Below, piece after piece: positions 54,324 to 63,266 of a stretch of 64,000 bases of DNA. Positions within the stretch are counted from its first letter, which is position 1; every line of letters starts with the position of its first letter. The stretch is from the NCBI RefSeq assembly GCF_029087225.1, contig NZ_JARFJD010000002.1, forward strand, positions 62,001 to 126,000. The letters are read 5' to 3'. The translations under genes were made by a program, and so were the position numbers. The notes beneath the pieces are model-generated. The model was not told the DNA's origin. It was given only the letters and a program-made list of their open reading frames with translations, and did no database searches. Source of the stretch: Limnobacter olei. Lineage in GTDB: Bacteria > Pseudomonadota > Gammaproteobacteria > Burkholderiales > Burkholderiaceae_B.

Positions 54324-56477
54324 CTACACCCGCCTCCAAACCGTCACCTCACTCAGTGTGTATTGGTGCTTACGGCGGGTTTCTCGAATCACAAATGGCA
54401 CGGCCCTCGGTGTGTCTACCAACGTGAAATCACCGTTCAAAATTTCCTTCAAGCCATCCAGTGTGCTGTAAGACTCACCGTCTTTCTTAAAGCCTCCAAT
54501 CCACTCCTCGCGTTTGGTGTATTCCTCCAACCAGGTGTAAGGCGAAGCCAATACCAACAGACCGCCGGGATTTACCCGACTCGCCACCTCAGTCAGAAAT
54601 CGGCGAGGCGCATACAGCCTGTCGATCAAATTGGCCGCCAATATGAGGTCAAAGCCGGTATAAATATCCTTCAAATTGCAAGCGTCACCTTGCCAAAACT
54701 CCACTCGCCCAGCGGTGTCAGCTAGGTCAAGAGTGTCAAGCCTGCGCTCGTAATAGCTCAGCAATTCGCCTTCGTCTGGCAAGGTGTAACGGATGGTGCC
54801 TGTCTCCTTAAGCCGAATGCCGACCTGAATCAACAGGGTCGAGAAATCAATTCCAAGTACCTTGTCAAACACGCGGGCCAACTCAAAGCTTGAGCGGCCA
54901 GTGGCGCAACCCAGGTCAAGCGCCTTGCCGAAGGCGCCGTTGCCATACTGCTGATGAGCCGTAATCGCCAAGTCAGCCATGGTTTTTGCGAAATTGGGCA
55001 CCCCCAACGAAGCTTCGCCGTAATGGAATTCAGCGTACTGCGAAACCAGCGCGTCACTTTCATAAGTCGACAAAGGGTTGGTGGCCGGGGTGTCGGTCAC
55101 CACATAACGAAAACCGGCGTGTTGGAAAAAGTGTTTCCGAAAGGCATAGCGTGAAGCGTGACGACTTTCATTGCCGCATGAAATCCAGCTGCCGCCCTTG
55201 ATGATGTTGTGGCGATTGTCAAACGTGGGGCTTGTGAAATCATCGTAAATCGGGTGCACATCGAAACCGTCAAAAGGATAAGTGGGGGTTTCACACCACT
55301 GCCACACATTGCCCACCACATCGAACAAGTCTCCATGCGCAAATTGGTTTACCGGGCAGCTTGATGCCCAATAGTCCAAGTGCAAATTGGCGTTGGCCCG
55401 CGCGTGGGGTGATACATCTGCAAGCTGTGCATGGTCATAAATGCGGTTCCACTCATCCTCGGTTGGCAAACGCACTGACTGGCCTGTTTGCTCAGCTTTC
55501 CAACGGCAAAACGCCCGCGACTCGTGGTAGTTCGTTTCCACAGGCCAGTCCCAGGGCATGGGCACTTCTTCGGTAAGCAGTCTAAGTTTCCAAGATTCTT
55601 GCGCATCGGTATCACGCACCCAGAAAGTGGGGTGCATGGCCTTGGCAAACTCGTTCCAACTCGCGCCTTCTTCATCCCAATAGCGTGAATTGGCGTAACC
55701 ACCCGCATTCACAAATTCCAAAAACTCACTGTTGCTGACCAAATATTGAGTAGTTTGAAACGCTGGCACATCGGCTTGGTGACGGCCATATTCATTGTCC
55801 CAGCCGTAAATCGGCTCACTCAACGCACGCCCCAACACCACGCGGCCTGGGGGAATATCAACCAGTTCATTTCTCGGTGCATCGCCGGTTTTTTGACATG
55901 GCTGCCAGGCAGGGTGTGGCTTCACATAGTGCAAGGCGTGTTGCCGCATCAGCACCGACGAGGTTTCCAAGTGAATGTGTTCATGCTCAATCCCCATTAC
56001 CACCGCCCAAAATGGATCATTCCAGCCGATCGGCAGGGTAAACGGCGTGTGGCGAATCACCTGGTCAATCACCTCCCTAGCTTTGTTGCGGTAGGCCCTC
56101 ACCTCCTCAACAGTGGGCCATTCATAGCGGGCATCGTCCAGATCGTCCCAACTCATTTCATCCACACCTACTGCGAACATGGATTCCAGGCGCGGATCAA
56201 TTCGTTGATCGATCAGCCCCACCAACAAAAATTTATTAATAAAAAAAGTGGCCGTGTGGCCAAAATAAAAAATCAGTGGGTGGCGCAAGCTGATCGGCTT
56301 TTTGTAATAAGCCTCATCACAGCTCAACAATTCAAAAAGCGACTCATAGCGATCAAAACTCGCATGAAAGTATTGCAACAACTCGCCGCGCTTGGATTCA
56401 ATGTCGCTACCCGCCAAACAGGGTGTGCGAAGAAAGTGCTCGCTTTGGGCGGGCATGTGTTGAAGTCGAGAATTCAT
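54324..56477 (-). CDS. ovoA: OvoA, 5-histidylcysteine sulfoxide synthase with fused methyltransferase
   Basis: 717-aa bifunctional ovothiol A synthase. N-terminal DinB-like domain with the non-haem iron site (His74 region RHPLIFYFGHT, and His165/His169 in GIEHEHIHLETSS), an FGE-sulfatase domain (about 210-490: LPTEDEWNRIYDHA; VGNVWQWCETP; GGSWISCGNESRHASRYAFRKHFFQHAGFR in parts) and a C-terminal SAM methyltransferase (LDLGCATGRSSFELA). The first part joins histidine and cysteine to a sulfoxide; the methyltransferase adds the pi-N methyl. ATG at 56477. Ovothiol is a strong antioxidant thiol. Confidence 0.95.
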   Translation of the reverse strand: MNSRLQHMPAQSEHFLRTPCLAGSDIESKRGELLQYFHASFDRYESLFELLSCDEAYYKKPISLRHPLIFYFGHTATFFINKFLLVGLIDQRIDPRLESMFAVGVDEMSWDDLDDARYEWPTVEEVRAYRNKAREVIDQVIRHTPFTLPIGWNDPFWAVVMGIEHEHIHLETSSVLMRQHALHYVKPHPAWQPCQKTGDAPRNELVDIPPGRVVLGRALSEPIYGWDNEYGRHQADVPAFQTTQYLVSNSEFLEFVNAGGYANSRYWDEEGASWNEFAKAMHPTFWVRDTDAQESWKLRLLTEEVPMPWDWPVETNYHESRAFCRWKAEQTGQSVRLPTEDEWNRIYDHAQLADVSPHARANANLHLDYWASSCPVNQFAHGDLFDVVGNVWQWCETPTYPFDGFDVHPIYDDFTSPTFDNRHNIIKGGSWISCGNESRHASRYAFRKHFFQHAGFRYVVTDTPATNPLSTYESDALVSQYAEFHYGEASLGVPNFAKTMADLAITAHQQYGNGAFGKALDLGCATGRSSFELARVFDKVLGIDFSTLLIQVGIRLKETGTIRYTLPDEGELLSYYERRLDTLDLADTAGRVEFWQGDACNLKDIYTGFDLILAANLIDRLYAPRRFLTEVASRVNPGGLLVLASPYTWLEEYTKREEWIGGFKKDGESYSTLDGLKEILNGDFTLVDTPRAVPFVIRETRRKHQYTLSEVTVWRRV

Positions 56478-56595
56478 TGGCGCAAACCTGCGAAGTTTTA
56501 AAGTTTGGATTCGTGAAACCGAAGTTTTGGCTTGCGGCTCAGAACAGAGTTCGCCAGCAACGATCAAAAGTTACACCGTTGCAGCATAGTCCAAA

Positions 56596-58875
56596 CTAGT
56601 CACGGTTACGGCTGAATTTTTCTACCTTTTCCCACAACTGCAAATACGCTTCAGCCGACCGGAACAAAGTGGCCACAGCAGGTTTACCGCCGGGTTGCAT
56701 CATCATGTCCGCGATGTAATCCGGGTACAAGCCATAGTGGGCCACACCATCGGTGTTCAGGTCATACACGCGTTGGCCGGTTCTCTGGCGCTCAAACACC
56801 ACATCACCCATCGGTGATTTGAAGGGATACACCAAGGGCTTTTCAGCTGCGTCAGCACGGGGATCTGCCTGCTGGTGAATGCCATTGATATCTGAACCAA
56901 ACCCGCTCGCAGGTGCTTTGCCAGCTGGATACAAAGCACTCAATTTTTGAATGTAGTCCACTGCCGTGGGAGAAGGTTTGTCGGGCAAATTGGAAATAAG
57001 TCCGCCTGAATCGACGATGCGCTGGCTATCACGCGCGGCGCTGATGGTGCCCGAGTGTCCGGACACCACCGGCAGGCCACGTTCCTTCATCATGGCCAAT
57101 ACCCGTTTGCGCGACAGAGCGCCCATGTGGTCTGTCTCAACAATCACGCCTTTTGTTGCCAAGGCATCAATTAGAAAATCGCCCAGTTTTGTCAAACCAC
57201 GCGCATTGCGCTGGCACTCCCGTCCCGGCACATCTTCAGGAGTGGGCGGGGTATTGGTCAATTGCAGCAAAGCCAACTCAAACAAACCGTAGTCCTTGCT
57301 GTCCACTGTCGAAGGTTCAGCACTGTCTATGTCTTCACAGGTGGTGCTTGCAAATGGGTGACCAGTTTCCCAAATATTGCCGGCATTGAAGACCTGCATC
57401 AACGCAGCATCCTTGGTGAAGCGGCTAATTTCAGTACCACCAAACGCATTGTCGAATATATGAAGAGGAAATACGCTGCGAATACCCAACGCATAAAACT
57501 CATCCAATCGCTCCAGAATCTGCTGCTCTGTGCACTCGGGCATGCCCATGAATTCGCCGCAGTTGAACAGTTTTTCGTTTTCAATACCCATCACCACAGC
57601 AAGCTTACCGTCAGCGATCACGTCACGCGCCGTGGCGCTGTCGTAAACAATCCTGAACCATCCCTTTCCAGGACCACCTTCCTGGGCGTCAACATATTCC
57701 TCCAGATCCAGCAGCAATTGCCTTTGCAATTTCACGCTTTCCATTTCATCGCAATCATGTTCTTTCAAAGGCCACACTTGGCAAATTACCTCATTGGCCA
57801 CAAAGTGATTCACCATAATGCGCTGCCCACCCATCCACGCGCGCTTCATCCACATGTAATAAGTTTGGTGATGGGTTTGAGACCTGGGGTTGGGCCAATA
57901 ACTGAAAGTGGGCCAACCGTCCGTGGCGTGTTGGTTGACAGGGCTGCCGGTGGCCAACAGGTTGTCCAACACACCCAAGGTGCCTTGCGGGCCATGGTCA
58001 GCTTCACAACTGTTCAAGGCCTTGGTAATCCCAAAAGGGTGAAACGGGCGACCATGTGCCAGCTTGCCCCCCAACGCCTCACTGCCACCAATGTGAATGT
58101 GCGTGTCCACCCAACCCACCACTTCCCCATTCGAAGTGGTACCCTTGAACGGCGTACCAGTGGCATTCAACTCGGCCTCAGGAAACACGGCACACCCCGA
58201 AGCGGGTTGCAACACAAACGAGTCAGCCTCTGCCTCGCCACTGACCAAGGCAAGCCCCCCACTTTGAACAGCCAGAAATTGTTGGGTGACCAGTTGCCTG
58301 AACCGAAATGAATTTTGTCGTGACGCAGGAATGATTTCCCACACAGTTAAGAATCCAGGCTCAGCCTGTGCAAAGGGTGTTGTATCGTTGCTTGATACTG
58401 CACTTTGCTGATCGATGGCCTCACCCAAAGACTCTCCAGCCTGACGCACGCCATCACTGACCGGCTTCAAAGGCTCAATCACTTCCGCGAGATCACCAAG
58501 ACCAGACAAAAAATCGGTGCCGGTTCGGAGAAACTGGATTAGCTGCGCTTGATTAAAAGGGTTTGAATTAGAAAGTCCGAGAAAACTTGCATTGCTGTCC
58601 AACAACAAGTATTGCCCCAGGCGACTGGGTTTGAAAAAAAAGGGCGAAGGTGTGTTGCCAAGGCTATAACTGCCAGAACCGACCTGCAGAAAGCGTCCAT
58701 CGGCGGTGGCGACTGAAAAGCATTGATTGGCAATGTTGAATTGATCGAACCTCGAGTCAGTTTGCCCTGGTTGGACTCGTGTACTTGAAGTGGATGAGGC
58801 GTCACCGCCCCCCAAGCAACCTGCCAAGGAAAGAAGCACACCAAGCAATACCAAACAAGAGGCCGCTCGTCCCAT
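56596..58875 (-). CDS. lipoprotein metal-dependent hydrolase, peptidase M19/amidohydrolase-like
   Basis: 759-aa lipoprotein (lipobox LAGC) with a beta-rich N-terminal region of about 220 residues and a catalytic TIM-barrel-type domain: metal motif WVDTHIHIGG, later VMGIENEKLFNCGE, SVFPLHIFDNAFGG, VIVETDHMGALSRKR, VVSGHSGT and GFGSDINGIHQQ. The His/Asp set fits membrane dipeptidase (M19) and amidohydrolase relatives. ATG 58875 follows GGAGA. Substrate unknown. Next to the OvoA gene (28 bases upstream of its longest frame), possibly independent. Confidence 0.82.
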   Translation of the reverse strand: MGRAASCLVLLGVLLSLAGCLGGGDASSTSSTRVQPGQTDSRFDQFNIANQCFSVATADGRFLQVGSGSYSLGNTPSPFFFKPSRLGQYLLLDSNASFLGLSNSNPFNQAQLIQFLRTGTDFLSGLGDLAEVIEPLKPVSDGVRQAGESLGEAIDQQSAVSSNDTTPFAQAEPGFLTVWEIIPASRQNSFRFRQLVTQQFLAVQSGGLALVSGEAEADSFVLQPASGCAVFPEAELNATGTPFKGTTSNGEVVGWVDTHIHIGGSEALGGKLAHGRPFHPFGITKALNSCEADHGPQGTLGVLDNLLATGSPVNQHATDGWPTFSYWPNPRSQTHHQTYYMWMKRAWMGGQRIMVNHFVANEVICQVWPLKEHDCDEMESVKLQRQLLLDLEEYVDAQEGGPGKGWFRIVYDSATARDVIADGKLAVVMGIENEKLFNCGEFMGMPECTEQQILERLDEFYALGIRSVFPLHIFDNAFGGTEISRFTKDAALMQVFNAGNIWETGHPFASTTCEDIDSAEPSTVDSKDYGLFELALLQLTNTPPTPEDVPGRECQRNARGLTKLGDFLIDALATKGVIVETDHMGALSRKRVLAMMKERGLPVVSGHSGTISAARDSQRIVDSGGLISNLPDKPSPTAVDYIQKLSALYPAGKAPASGFGSDINGIHQQADPRADAAEKPLVYPFKSPMGDVVFERQRTGQRVYDLNTDGVAHYGLYPDYIADMMMQPGGKPAVATLFRSAEAYLQLWEKVEKFSRNRD

Positions 58876-58987
58876 CTCTGTCTCCACTTTCTGAGTATTT
58901 CGGAAAGTGTAGAACAGGCGTGAATTTGCCAATGTCGACTAGCTGACACAAACTCACGATGTTGACACTGACCGTGCCACTTATTGC

Positions 58988-59176
58988 TCAGGCTGGGTCC
59001 TCAGAAAGAATTCCTGAGGTAACTGCGTTGCGCAAAAACTGTTTTTCGTAGTGACGATTTCGTCGCGCTTTCTTGGCTTTCGCGCGCTTGTCATAACGTT
59101 TGTCAACGATCAACTCATCCAGGTTTGACAATTGATCCGGGCTTACGACCTGCTTCATCGAATTTCGCTTCGTCAT
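58988..59176 (-). CDS. small basic protein of unknown function
   Basis: 62 aa, very rich in Lys and Arg in the middle (KRYDKRAKAKKARRNRHYEKQF in two pieces), with a short acidic N-terminal part (PDQLSNLDELIVD). The composition would suit nucleic-acid or ribosome contact. A weak AGG lies 8 bases before ATG. I do not recognise it; coding is likely by composition but not certain. Confidence 0.5.
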   Translation of the reverse strand: MTKRNSMKQVVSPDQLSNLDELIVDKRYDKRAKAKKARRNRHYEKQFLRNAVTSGILSEDPA

Positions 59177-59218
59177 GATGACTGCCTGTACTGCAAACTA
59201 CACGAAACAAAATCATAA

Positions 59219-59257
59219 ATGAAAAAGGACCTAGCGGATCACTCACGCTAAGTCCTT
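59219..59257 (-). terminator. leftward terminator without an obvious gene
   Basis: AAGGAC-C-TAGCG / CGCTA-A-GTCCTT stem (59225-59257); on the minus strand it ends in TTTTTC. It would stop a leftward transcript starting somewhere in 59258-59600. Confidence 0.7.
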
Positions 59258-59351
59258 CGTATTTTGGGGCGATGTATGGGGCCTAGAACTACAGCTAAAC
59301 GAGGACCAGGCATCAGCCTTTTGGACCAAGTTTGCTGATCTTATGGCCAAT

Positions 59352-59477
59352 CTAGTCTGGTTGCTTCGCGTCTAAGCTAACCCCAAAAAGGTTAATCAAT
59401 TCAGATAAACCTCGATTCTCAAAAAGACTCGACATAAACGGCCCGGGCGTAAATATTTGCATGTCCAACTTCATCAT
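59352..59477 (-). CDS. possible 41-aa peptide or gene-end fragment
   Basis: Frame starts at two adjacent ATG codons: MMKLDMQIFTPGPFMSSLFE then NRGLSELINLFGVSLDAKQPD, stop TAG at 59354. The residue mix looks protein-like and the frame stays open further upstream. No SD is visible. It ends 95 bases before the leftward terminator. Could be a real small peptide, the tail of a lost gene, or chance. Confidence 0.3.
   Translation of the reverse strand: MMKLDMQIFTPGPFMSSLFENRGLSELINLFGVSLDAKQPD
59390..59411. promoter_or_regulatory. distal inverted repeat upstream of the phenol operon
   Basis: GGTTAATC-AATTCA-GATAAACC, 7 of 8 pairs. A possible extra activator site about 170-190 bases before the sigma-54 promoter. 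Confidence 0.4.
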
Positions 59478-59508
59478 TTGATCAACTTGCACCGCAGCAA
59501 TTGATCTT
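59477..59508. promoter_or_regulatory. TTGATC repeats, DmpR/PhhR-type upstream activating sequence
   Basis: TTTGATCAA (59477-59485) and AATTGATC (59499-59506), the TTGATC-rich dyads typical of upstream sites for NtrC-family phenol regulators such as DmpR, about 80-105 bases before the -24 element. Confidence 0.65.
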
Positions 59509-59583
59509 TTCAACACCTGTAAATTTCTTAGAATTCCCCCTCTATTTTTTTACTACCCAATAATTTCAATTACTTAGAGCACC

Positions 59584-59598
59584 TGGCACACCCCTTGC
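59584..59598 (+). promoter_or_regulatory. sigma-54 (-24/-12) promoter of the phenol hydroxylase operon
   Basis: TGGCAC-N5-TTGC with correct spacing, a perfect match to the RpoN consensus. Transcription should begin near 59610, about 25 bases before dmpK. Confidence 0.92.
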
Positions 59599-59634
59599 CC
59601 CCTCTACTAGGGAAATCAAGCAAGAGGGTTCCAA

Positions 59635-59931
59635 ATGATCAAAGAAGTCAAAACATCAAAAAGCGACACCCCGCCACCAGAGATGAACGGAATTCTGGAG
59701 GCATCCATTCCGCGCTATGTGCGTGTGACGGGCACCTTGAACAATCGCTTTGTCGAATTCGAGTTTTCGATTGGCGATCCAGAACTTTGCGTGGAACTGG
59801 TCATGCAGTTTGAGCAGTTTCAAGAGTTCTGCAAACAGCACAAGGCCGTTGAGCTAACCGCCGAACAATGTGCCTGGCTGGATTACGAAAGACTGAAATG
59901 GCAATTCGGCCAGGCCGGTGTCAGCGAATAA
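59635..59931 (+). CDS. dmpK: phenol hydroxylase assembly subunit DmpK
   Basis: 98-aa P0 component (DmpK/PhhK/PoxR type). The family pattern RYVRVTGTLNNRFVEFEFSIGDPELCVELVMQFEQFQEFC is visible in parts, and the C-terminal WLDYERLKWQFG is typical. In DmpK the protein is needed to give an active iron-containing oxygenase but is not part of the turning-over enzyme. First gene after the sigma-54 promoter. Confidence 0.93.
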   Translation: MIKEVKTSKSDTPPPEMNGILEASIPRYVRVTGTLNNRFVEFEFSIGDPELCVELVMQFEQFQEFCKQHKAVELTAEQCAWLDYERLKWQFGQAGVSE

Positions 59932-59965
59932 AAAGCCAAATAAATAGAGGAAAGGAGAAGACATC

Positions 59966-60979
59966 ATGCAAGTCGACATCAAAACGTCGAACATCAAACA
60001 ACTGCGCAACACGTTCTCACATGTGGCCCGTAGGCTAGGCGCAGACAAACCTGCATCGCGCTATCAGGAAGCCACATTCGACATGCAGTCGGACACCAAC
60101 TTCCACTACCGCCCTATTTGGGACCCACAGTACGAACTGTACGACACTGCCCGAACAGCCATCAAAATGGCCGATTGGTACAGCTTCAAAGATCCACGCC
60201 AGTATTACTACGGCGTGTACACCATGAATCGTGCCAAGCAACAAGATGCAGCCGAAAAGCAGTTTGAGTTTGCAGAAAAGCGTGGTGTGTTTTTCAACCT
60301 CTCGGAAAAAGACAAAGAACATCTGATCTTCGCCGTGCTGCCGCTTCGCCACTACGAGTGGGGCGCAAACATGAACAACTGCTTCTGCACCAGCTTCGGT
60401 TACGGCGCTGCAATTACACAAGCCACCATGTACAACACCATGGACCGCTTGGGCCTGGCGCAATACGTCAGCCGCCTGGGTTTGCTACTCGATGGCAACA
60501 CTGGCGACTCGCTGGAAGTGGGTAAACAACACTGGCTGCACACCCCTGAATGGCAAGAATTGCGCCGAAGCATGGAAAACCTGTTTGTCACCAAAGACTG
60601 GTTTGAAGTCTTTCTGGCCCAGAATTTTGTGATGGACGGCTTGGTCTATCCGATGTTTTACAAGCATCTTGAGACCCGCCTCAACCCAATGGCCGGCCAA
60701 ACCTTCTCTATGTGTACCAACTTCATGCAGGAATGGTTTGTGGAAACCCAGCGTTGGGTGGACTCCACCATCAAAACCGCAGTGGATGAATCACCAGAGA
60801 ACAAGGAAATACTGAGCCGCTGGTTCGACATCTGGATGACTGAAACCACACGCGCCTTGCAGCCTTTGATGACCGCATTGTTTGCAGAAGAGGCCGCCAG
60901 CATTTTCATGCAGATCAAGGAAGAGCTACTGGTGCGCGCCAAGAAGATCGGTTTGAAAACACCTGGAGCCCCAGCATGA
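59966..60979 (+). CDS. dmpL: phenol hydroxylase oxygenase beta subunit DmpL
   Basis: 337-aa P1 component, the beta subunit of the diiron hydroxylase (ferritin-like fold without a metal site). Landmarks are SRYQEATFDMQSDTNFHYRPIWDP, DWYSFKDPRQYYYGVYTMNRA and NCFCTSFGYGAAITQATMYNTMDRLGLAQYVSRLG, read in parts. AGGAAAGGAG precedes ATG. Its stop overlaps the dmpM start by 4 bases. Confidence 0.95.
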   Translation: MQVDIKTSNIKQLRNTFSHVARRLGADKPASRYQEATFDMQSDTNFHYRPIWDPQYELYDTARTAIKMADWYSFKDPRQYYYGVYTMNRAKQQDAAEKQFEFAEKRGVFFNLSEKDKEHLIFAVLPLRHYEWGANMNNCFCTSFGYGAAITQATMYNTMDRLGLAQYVSRLGLLLDGNTGDSLEVGKQHWLHTPEWQELRRSMENLFVTKDWFEVFLAQNFVMDGLVYPMFYKHLETRLNPMAGQTFSMCTNFMQEWFVETQRWVDSTIKTAVDESPENKEILSRWFDIWMTETTRALQPLMTALFAEEAASIFMQIKEELLVRAKKIGLKTPGAPA

Positions 60980-61278
60980 ACATGCCTACCCCCGAACGCA
61001 CGAAAACGCCGGTGTTCATTGCATTTGTAACCAACGACGACACGCGCAATATCGTAGCCGCCATTCGGGAAGACAACCCGCAAGCCACGGTCGAGGAGTT
61101 CCCGGCGATGGTCAAGATCGAGTCGCCCGGCCGTTTGGTGGTCAAGCGCCAAAGCGTATCGGACCTGATGGGGCGTGACTGGGATCTTCAGGAAATTCAC
61201 CTGAACCTGATTTCCCTGTCGGGCAGCATCAATGAAACCGAGGATGAATTTGAACTGTACTGGGGCCAGGCGGCATAA
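60976..61278 (+). CDS. dmpM: phenol hydroxylase effector protein DmpM
   Basis: 100-aa P2 component, MmoB/DmpM regulatory family: cofactor-free effector that tunes oxygen activation by the hydroxylase. Sequence features are VFIAFVTNDDTRNIVAAIRED, VEEFPAMVKIESPGRLVVKRQSV and DLMGRDWDLQEIHLNLISLSGS, in order. Overlaps dmpL by ATGA, so its level is tied to the oxygenase. Confidence 0.95.
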   Translation: MNMPTPERTKTPVFIAFVTNDDTRNIVAAIREDNPQATVEEFPAMVKIESPGRLVVKRQSVSDLMGRDWDLQEIHLNLISLSGSINETEDEFELYWGQAA

Positions 61279-61323
61279 CAACCACCAAGCTTCAGAAAAC
61301 TTTCAACTTGAAGGAGTAGAGAC

Positions 61324-62865
61324 ATGAGCGCAGTACCCAAAAACACAGGCAATAAAAAACTTGGCCTGAAAGAGAAATACGGCATGATGACCCGCGGACT
61401 TGGCTGGGACACCACCTACCAGGCCATGGACGATGTATTCCCTTACGACCAGTTCGAAGGCATCAAGATCCATGACTGGGACAAGTGGGAAGACCCCTTC
61501 CGCCTGACCATGGATGCGTACTGGAAATTCCAGGGCGAGAAAGAGAAGAAACTCTACGCCATCATTGACGCCTTTGCACAGAACAACGGTCAGTTCAATG
61601 TGACGGATGCTCGCTACATCAACACATTGAAGTTATTCCTCACAGGTGTATCACCACTGGAATATGCAGCGCACCGTGGTTACGCCCACGTGGGTCGTTC
61701 TTTCCGTGGAGTTAGTGCACGAATCGCATCGCAGATGCAGGCAATTGATGAATTGCGCCATGCACAAACGCAGGTACACACCATCAGCCACTACAACAAG
61801 TTCTTCAATGGCTTGCACGACTTCCGCCACATGCACGACCGTGTCTGGTATCTCAGCGTGCCCAAAAGCTATTTTGAAGATGCGCAGTCTGCAGGCCCGT
61901 TTGAATTCATTACAGCCATCTCGTTTTCCTTCGAGTATGTACTGACCAACCTGTTGTTTATGCCATTCATGAGCGGTGCTGCCTACAACGGCGACATGGC
62001 CACGGTTACTTTCGGCTTTTCCGCCCAATCAGATGAATCCCGCCACATGACTCTTGGTCTTGAAGTGGTCAAGTTCATGCTGGAACAAGACCCAGGCAAC
62101 AAAGACATCGTTCAAAAGTGGATCGACAAGTGGTTCTGGCGCGGTTATCGCCTGCTGGCCTTGGTGTCGATGATGATGGACTACATGCTGCCCAAACGCG
62201 TGATGAGCTGGCAGGAAGCATGGGAAACCTATTTCGAGAAAAACGGTGGCGCCCTTTTCGAAGACTTGAGCCGCTACGGTATTCGCATGCCCAAGTACCA
62301 CGAAGTAGCCAGCAAAGAGAAAAGCCGTTTGAGCCATGAAGTATGGGCTACTTTCTACAACTTCAGCCATGCCGCTGCATTTCACACTTGGGTACCCGAA
62401 GAAAGCGAACTGAAGTGGTTGAGCGAGAAGTACCCCGACACTTTCGACAAGCACTATCGCCCACGTTTTGAGCACTGGGATGCCCTGCAGAAAGAAGGTA
62501 AGCGCTGGAGCAACCCTGGCCTGCCGATGCTGTGCCAGTTGTGCCAGGTGCCGACAATTTTCACGGAACCCGATGACCCCACAACCACCTGCCTGCGGGA
62601 AACAACCTACCACGGCATGAAGTACCACTTCTGCTCGGATGGTTGTAAAGACATTTTCGATAACGAGCCCGAGAAGTACGTTCAAAGCTGGCTGCCTGTG
62701 CACCAGATTTTCCAGGGTAACTGCGGCGGCGAAGGACTGGACAATGTACTGAAGTACTACAACCTGGTGCCCGGCCAGGACAACGGTGAATACATGGGCA
62801 GTCAGGACCAAATGAACTGGGAGCAATGGACAGGGCGTGATCACAAAGACGCACCGGCGGCCTGA
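61324..62865 (+). CDS. dmpN: phenol hydroxylase oxygenase alpha (diiron) subunit DmpN
   Basis: 513-aa P3 component, catalytic subunit. Diiron ligands can be assigned as Glu113 (PLEYAAHRG), Glu143 and His146 (DELRHAQ), Glu204 (SFEYVLT), Glu238 and His241 (DESRHMT). A C-terminal YHS-like Cys site (MLCQLCQVP and HFCSDGCKD) is present as in known phenol hydroxylases. Inserts oxygen ortho to the hydroxyl to make catechol from phenol or methylphenols. GGAG precedes ATG. Confidence 0.96.
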   Translation: MSAVPKNTGNKKLGLKEKYGMMTRGLGWDTTYQAMDDVFPYDQFEGIKIHDWDKWEDPFRLTMDAYWKFQGEKEKKLYAIIDAFAQNNGQFNVTDARYINTLKLFLTGVSPLEYAAHRGYAHVGRSFRGVSARIASQMQAIDELRHAQTQVHTISHYNKFFNGLHDFRHMHDRVWYLSVPKSYFEDAQSAGPFEFITAISFSFEYVLTNLLFMPFMSGAAYNGDMATVTFGFSAQSDESRHMTLGLEVVKFMLEQDPGNKDIVQKWIDKWFWRGYRLLALVSMMMDYMLPKRVMSWQEAWETYFEKNGGALFEDLSRYGIRMPKYHEVASKEKSRLSHEVWATFYNFSHAAAFHTWVPEESELKWLSEKYPDTFDKHYRPRFEHWDALQKEGKRWSNPGLPMLCQLCQVPTIFTEPDDPTTTCLRETTYHGMKYHFCSDGCKDIFDNEPEKYVQSWLPVHQIFQGNCGGEGLDNVLKYYNLVPGQDNGEYMGSQDQMNWEQWTGRDHKDAPAA

Positions 62866-62887
62866 CAACAACTAGGAGGAGAACAAC

Positions 62888-63250
62888 ATGGCACTCGTTT
62901 CATTGCAGCCGGGCTACACCGGCGTGGTACGCGATCTTGAAGAGAACTTTCACGGCAACCGCTTGTTGTTCGTGAACTGGGAACACCACCTAATGTTTTG
63001 CGCACCCATGGCCTTGCCACTGCCACCCGCCATGCCCTTCGGGGCATTGGTGAATGAGGTACTGCCGTCGCTGTATGGAAGTCACCCGGACTTTGCAAAA
63101 ATTGATTGGAGTACCGTTCAGTGGAAACACGGGCGTGAAAACTTCACCCCTGACTTGGGAAAATCGCTGGATGAAAACGGTCTGACCCACAAGTCAGTGC
63201 TGCGCTTCACCACGCCAGGGCTGACCGGCATTGCCGGTTCCAGCACCTGA
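62888..63250 (+). CDS. dmpO: phenol hydroxylase subunit DmpO
   Basis: 120-aa P4 component, third (gamma) subunit of the oxygenase dimer-of-trimers. Begins MALVSLQPGYTGVVRDLEEN and carries MFCAPMALPLPPAMPFGALV and DWSTVQWKHGRENFTPDLGKSL, typical of DmpO/TouE. 22 bases after dmpN with AGGAGG as SD. Confidence 0.94.
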   Translation: MALVSLQPGYTGVVRDLEENFHGNRLLFVNWEHHLMFCAPMALPLPPAMPFGALVNEVLPSLYGSHPDFAKIDWSTVQWKHGRENFTPDLGKSLDENGLTHKSVLRFTTPGLTGIAGSST

Positions 63251-63266
63251 ACCAACGGAGCCTGCC

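Larger units (their letters stand above)
59177..59634. other. 458-base gap: minus-strand terminator, small frame and phenol operon control region
   Basis: Contains a leftward intrinsic terminator (59225-59257), a 41-codon leftward frame (59352-59477), NtrC-family activator-like repeats and a sigma-54 promoter for the phenol hydroxylase genes. No dmpR-type regulator gene is present here or elsewhere in the window. Confidence 0.7.
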
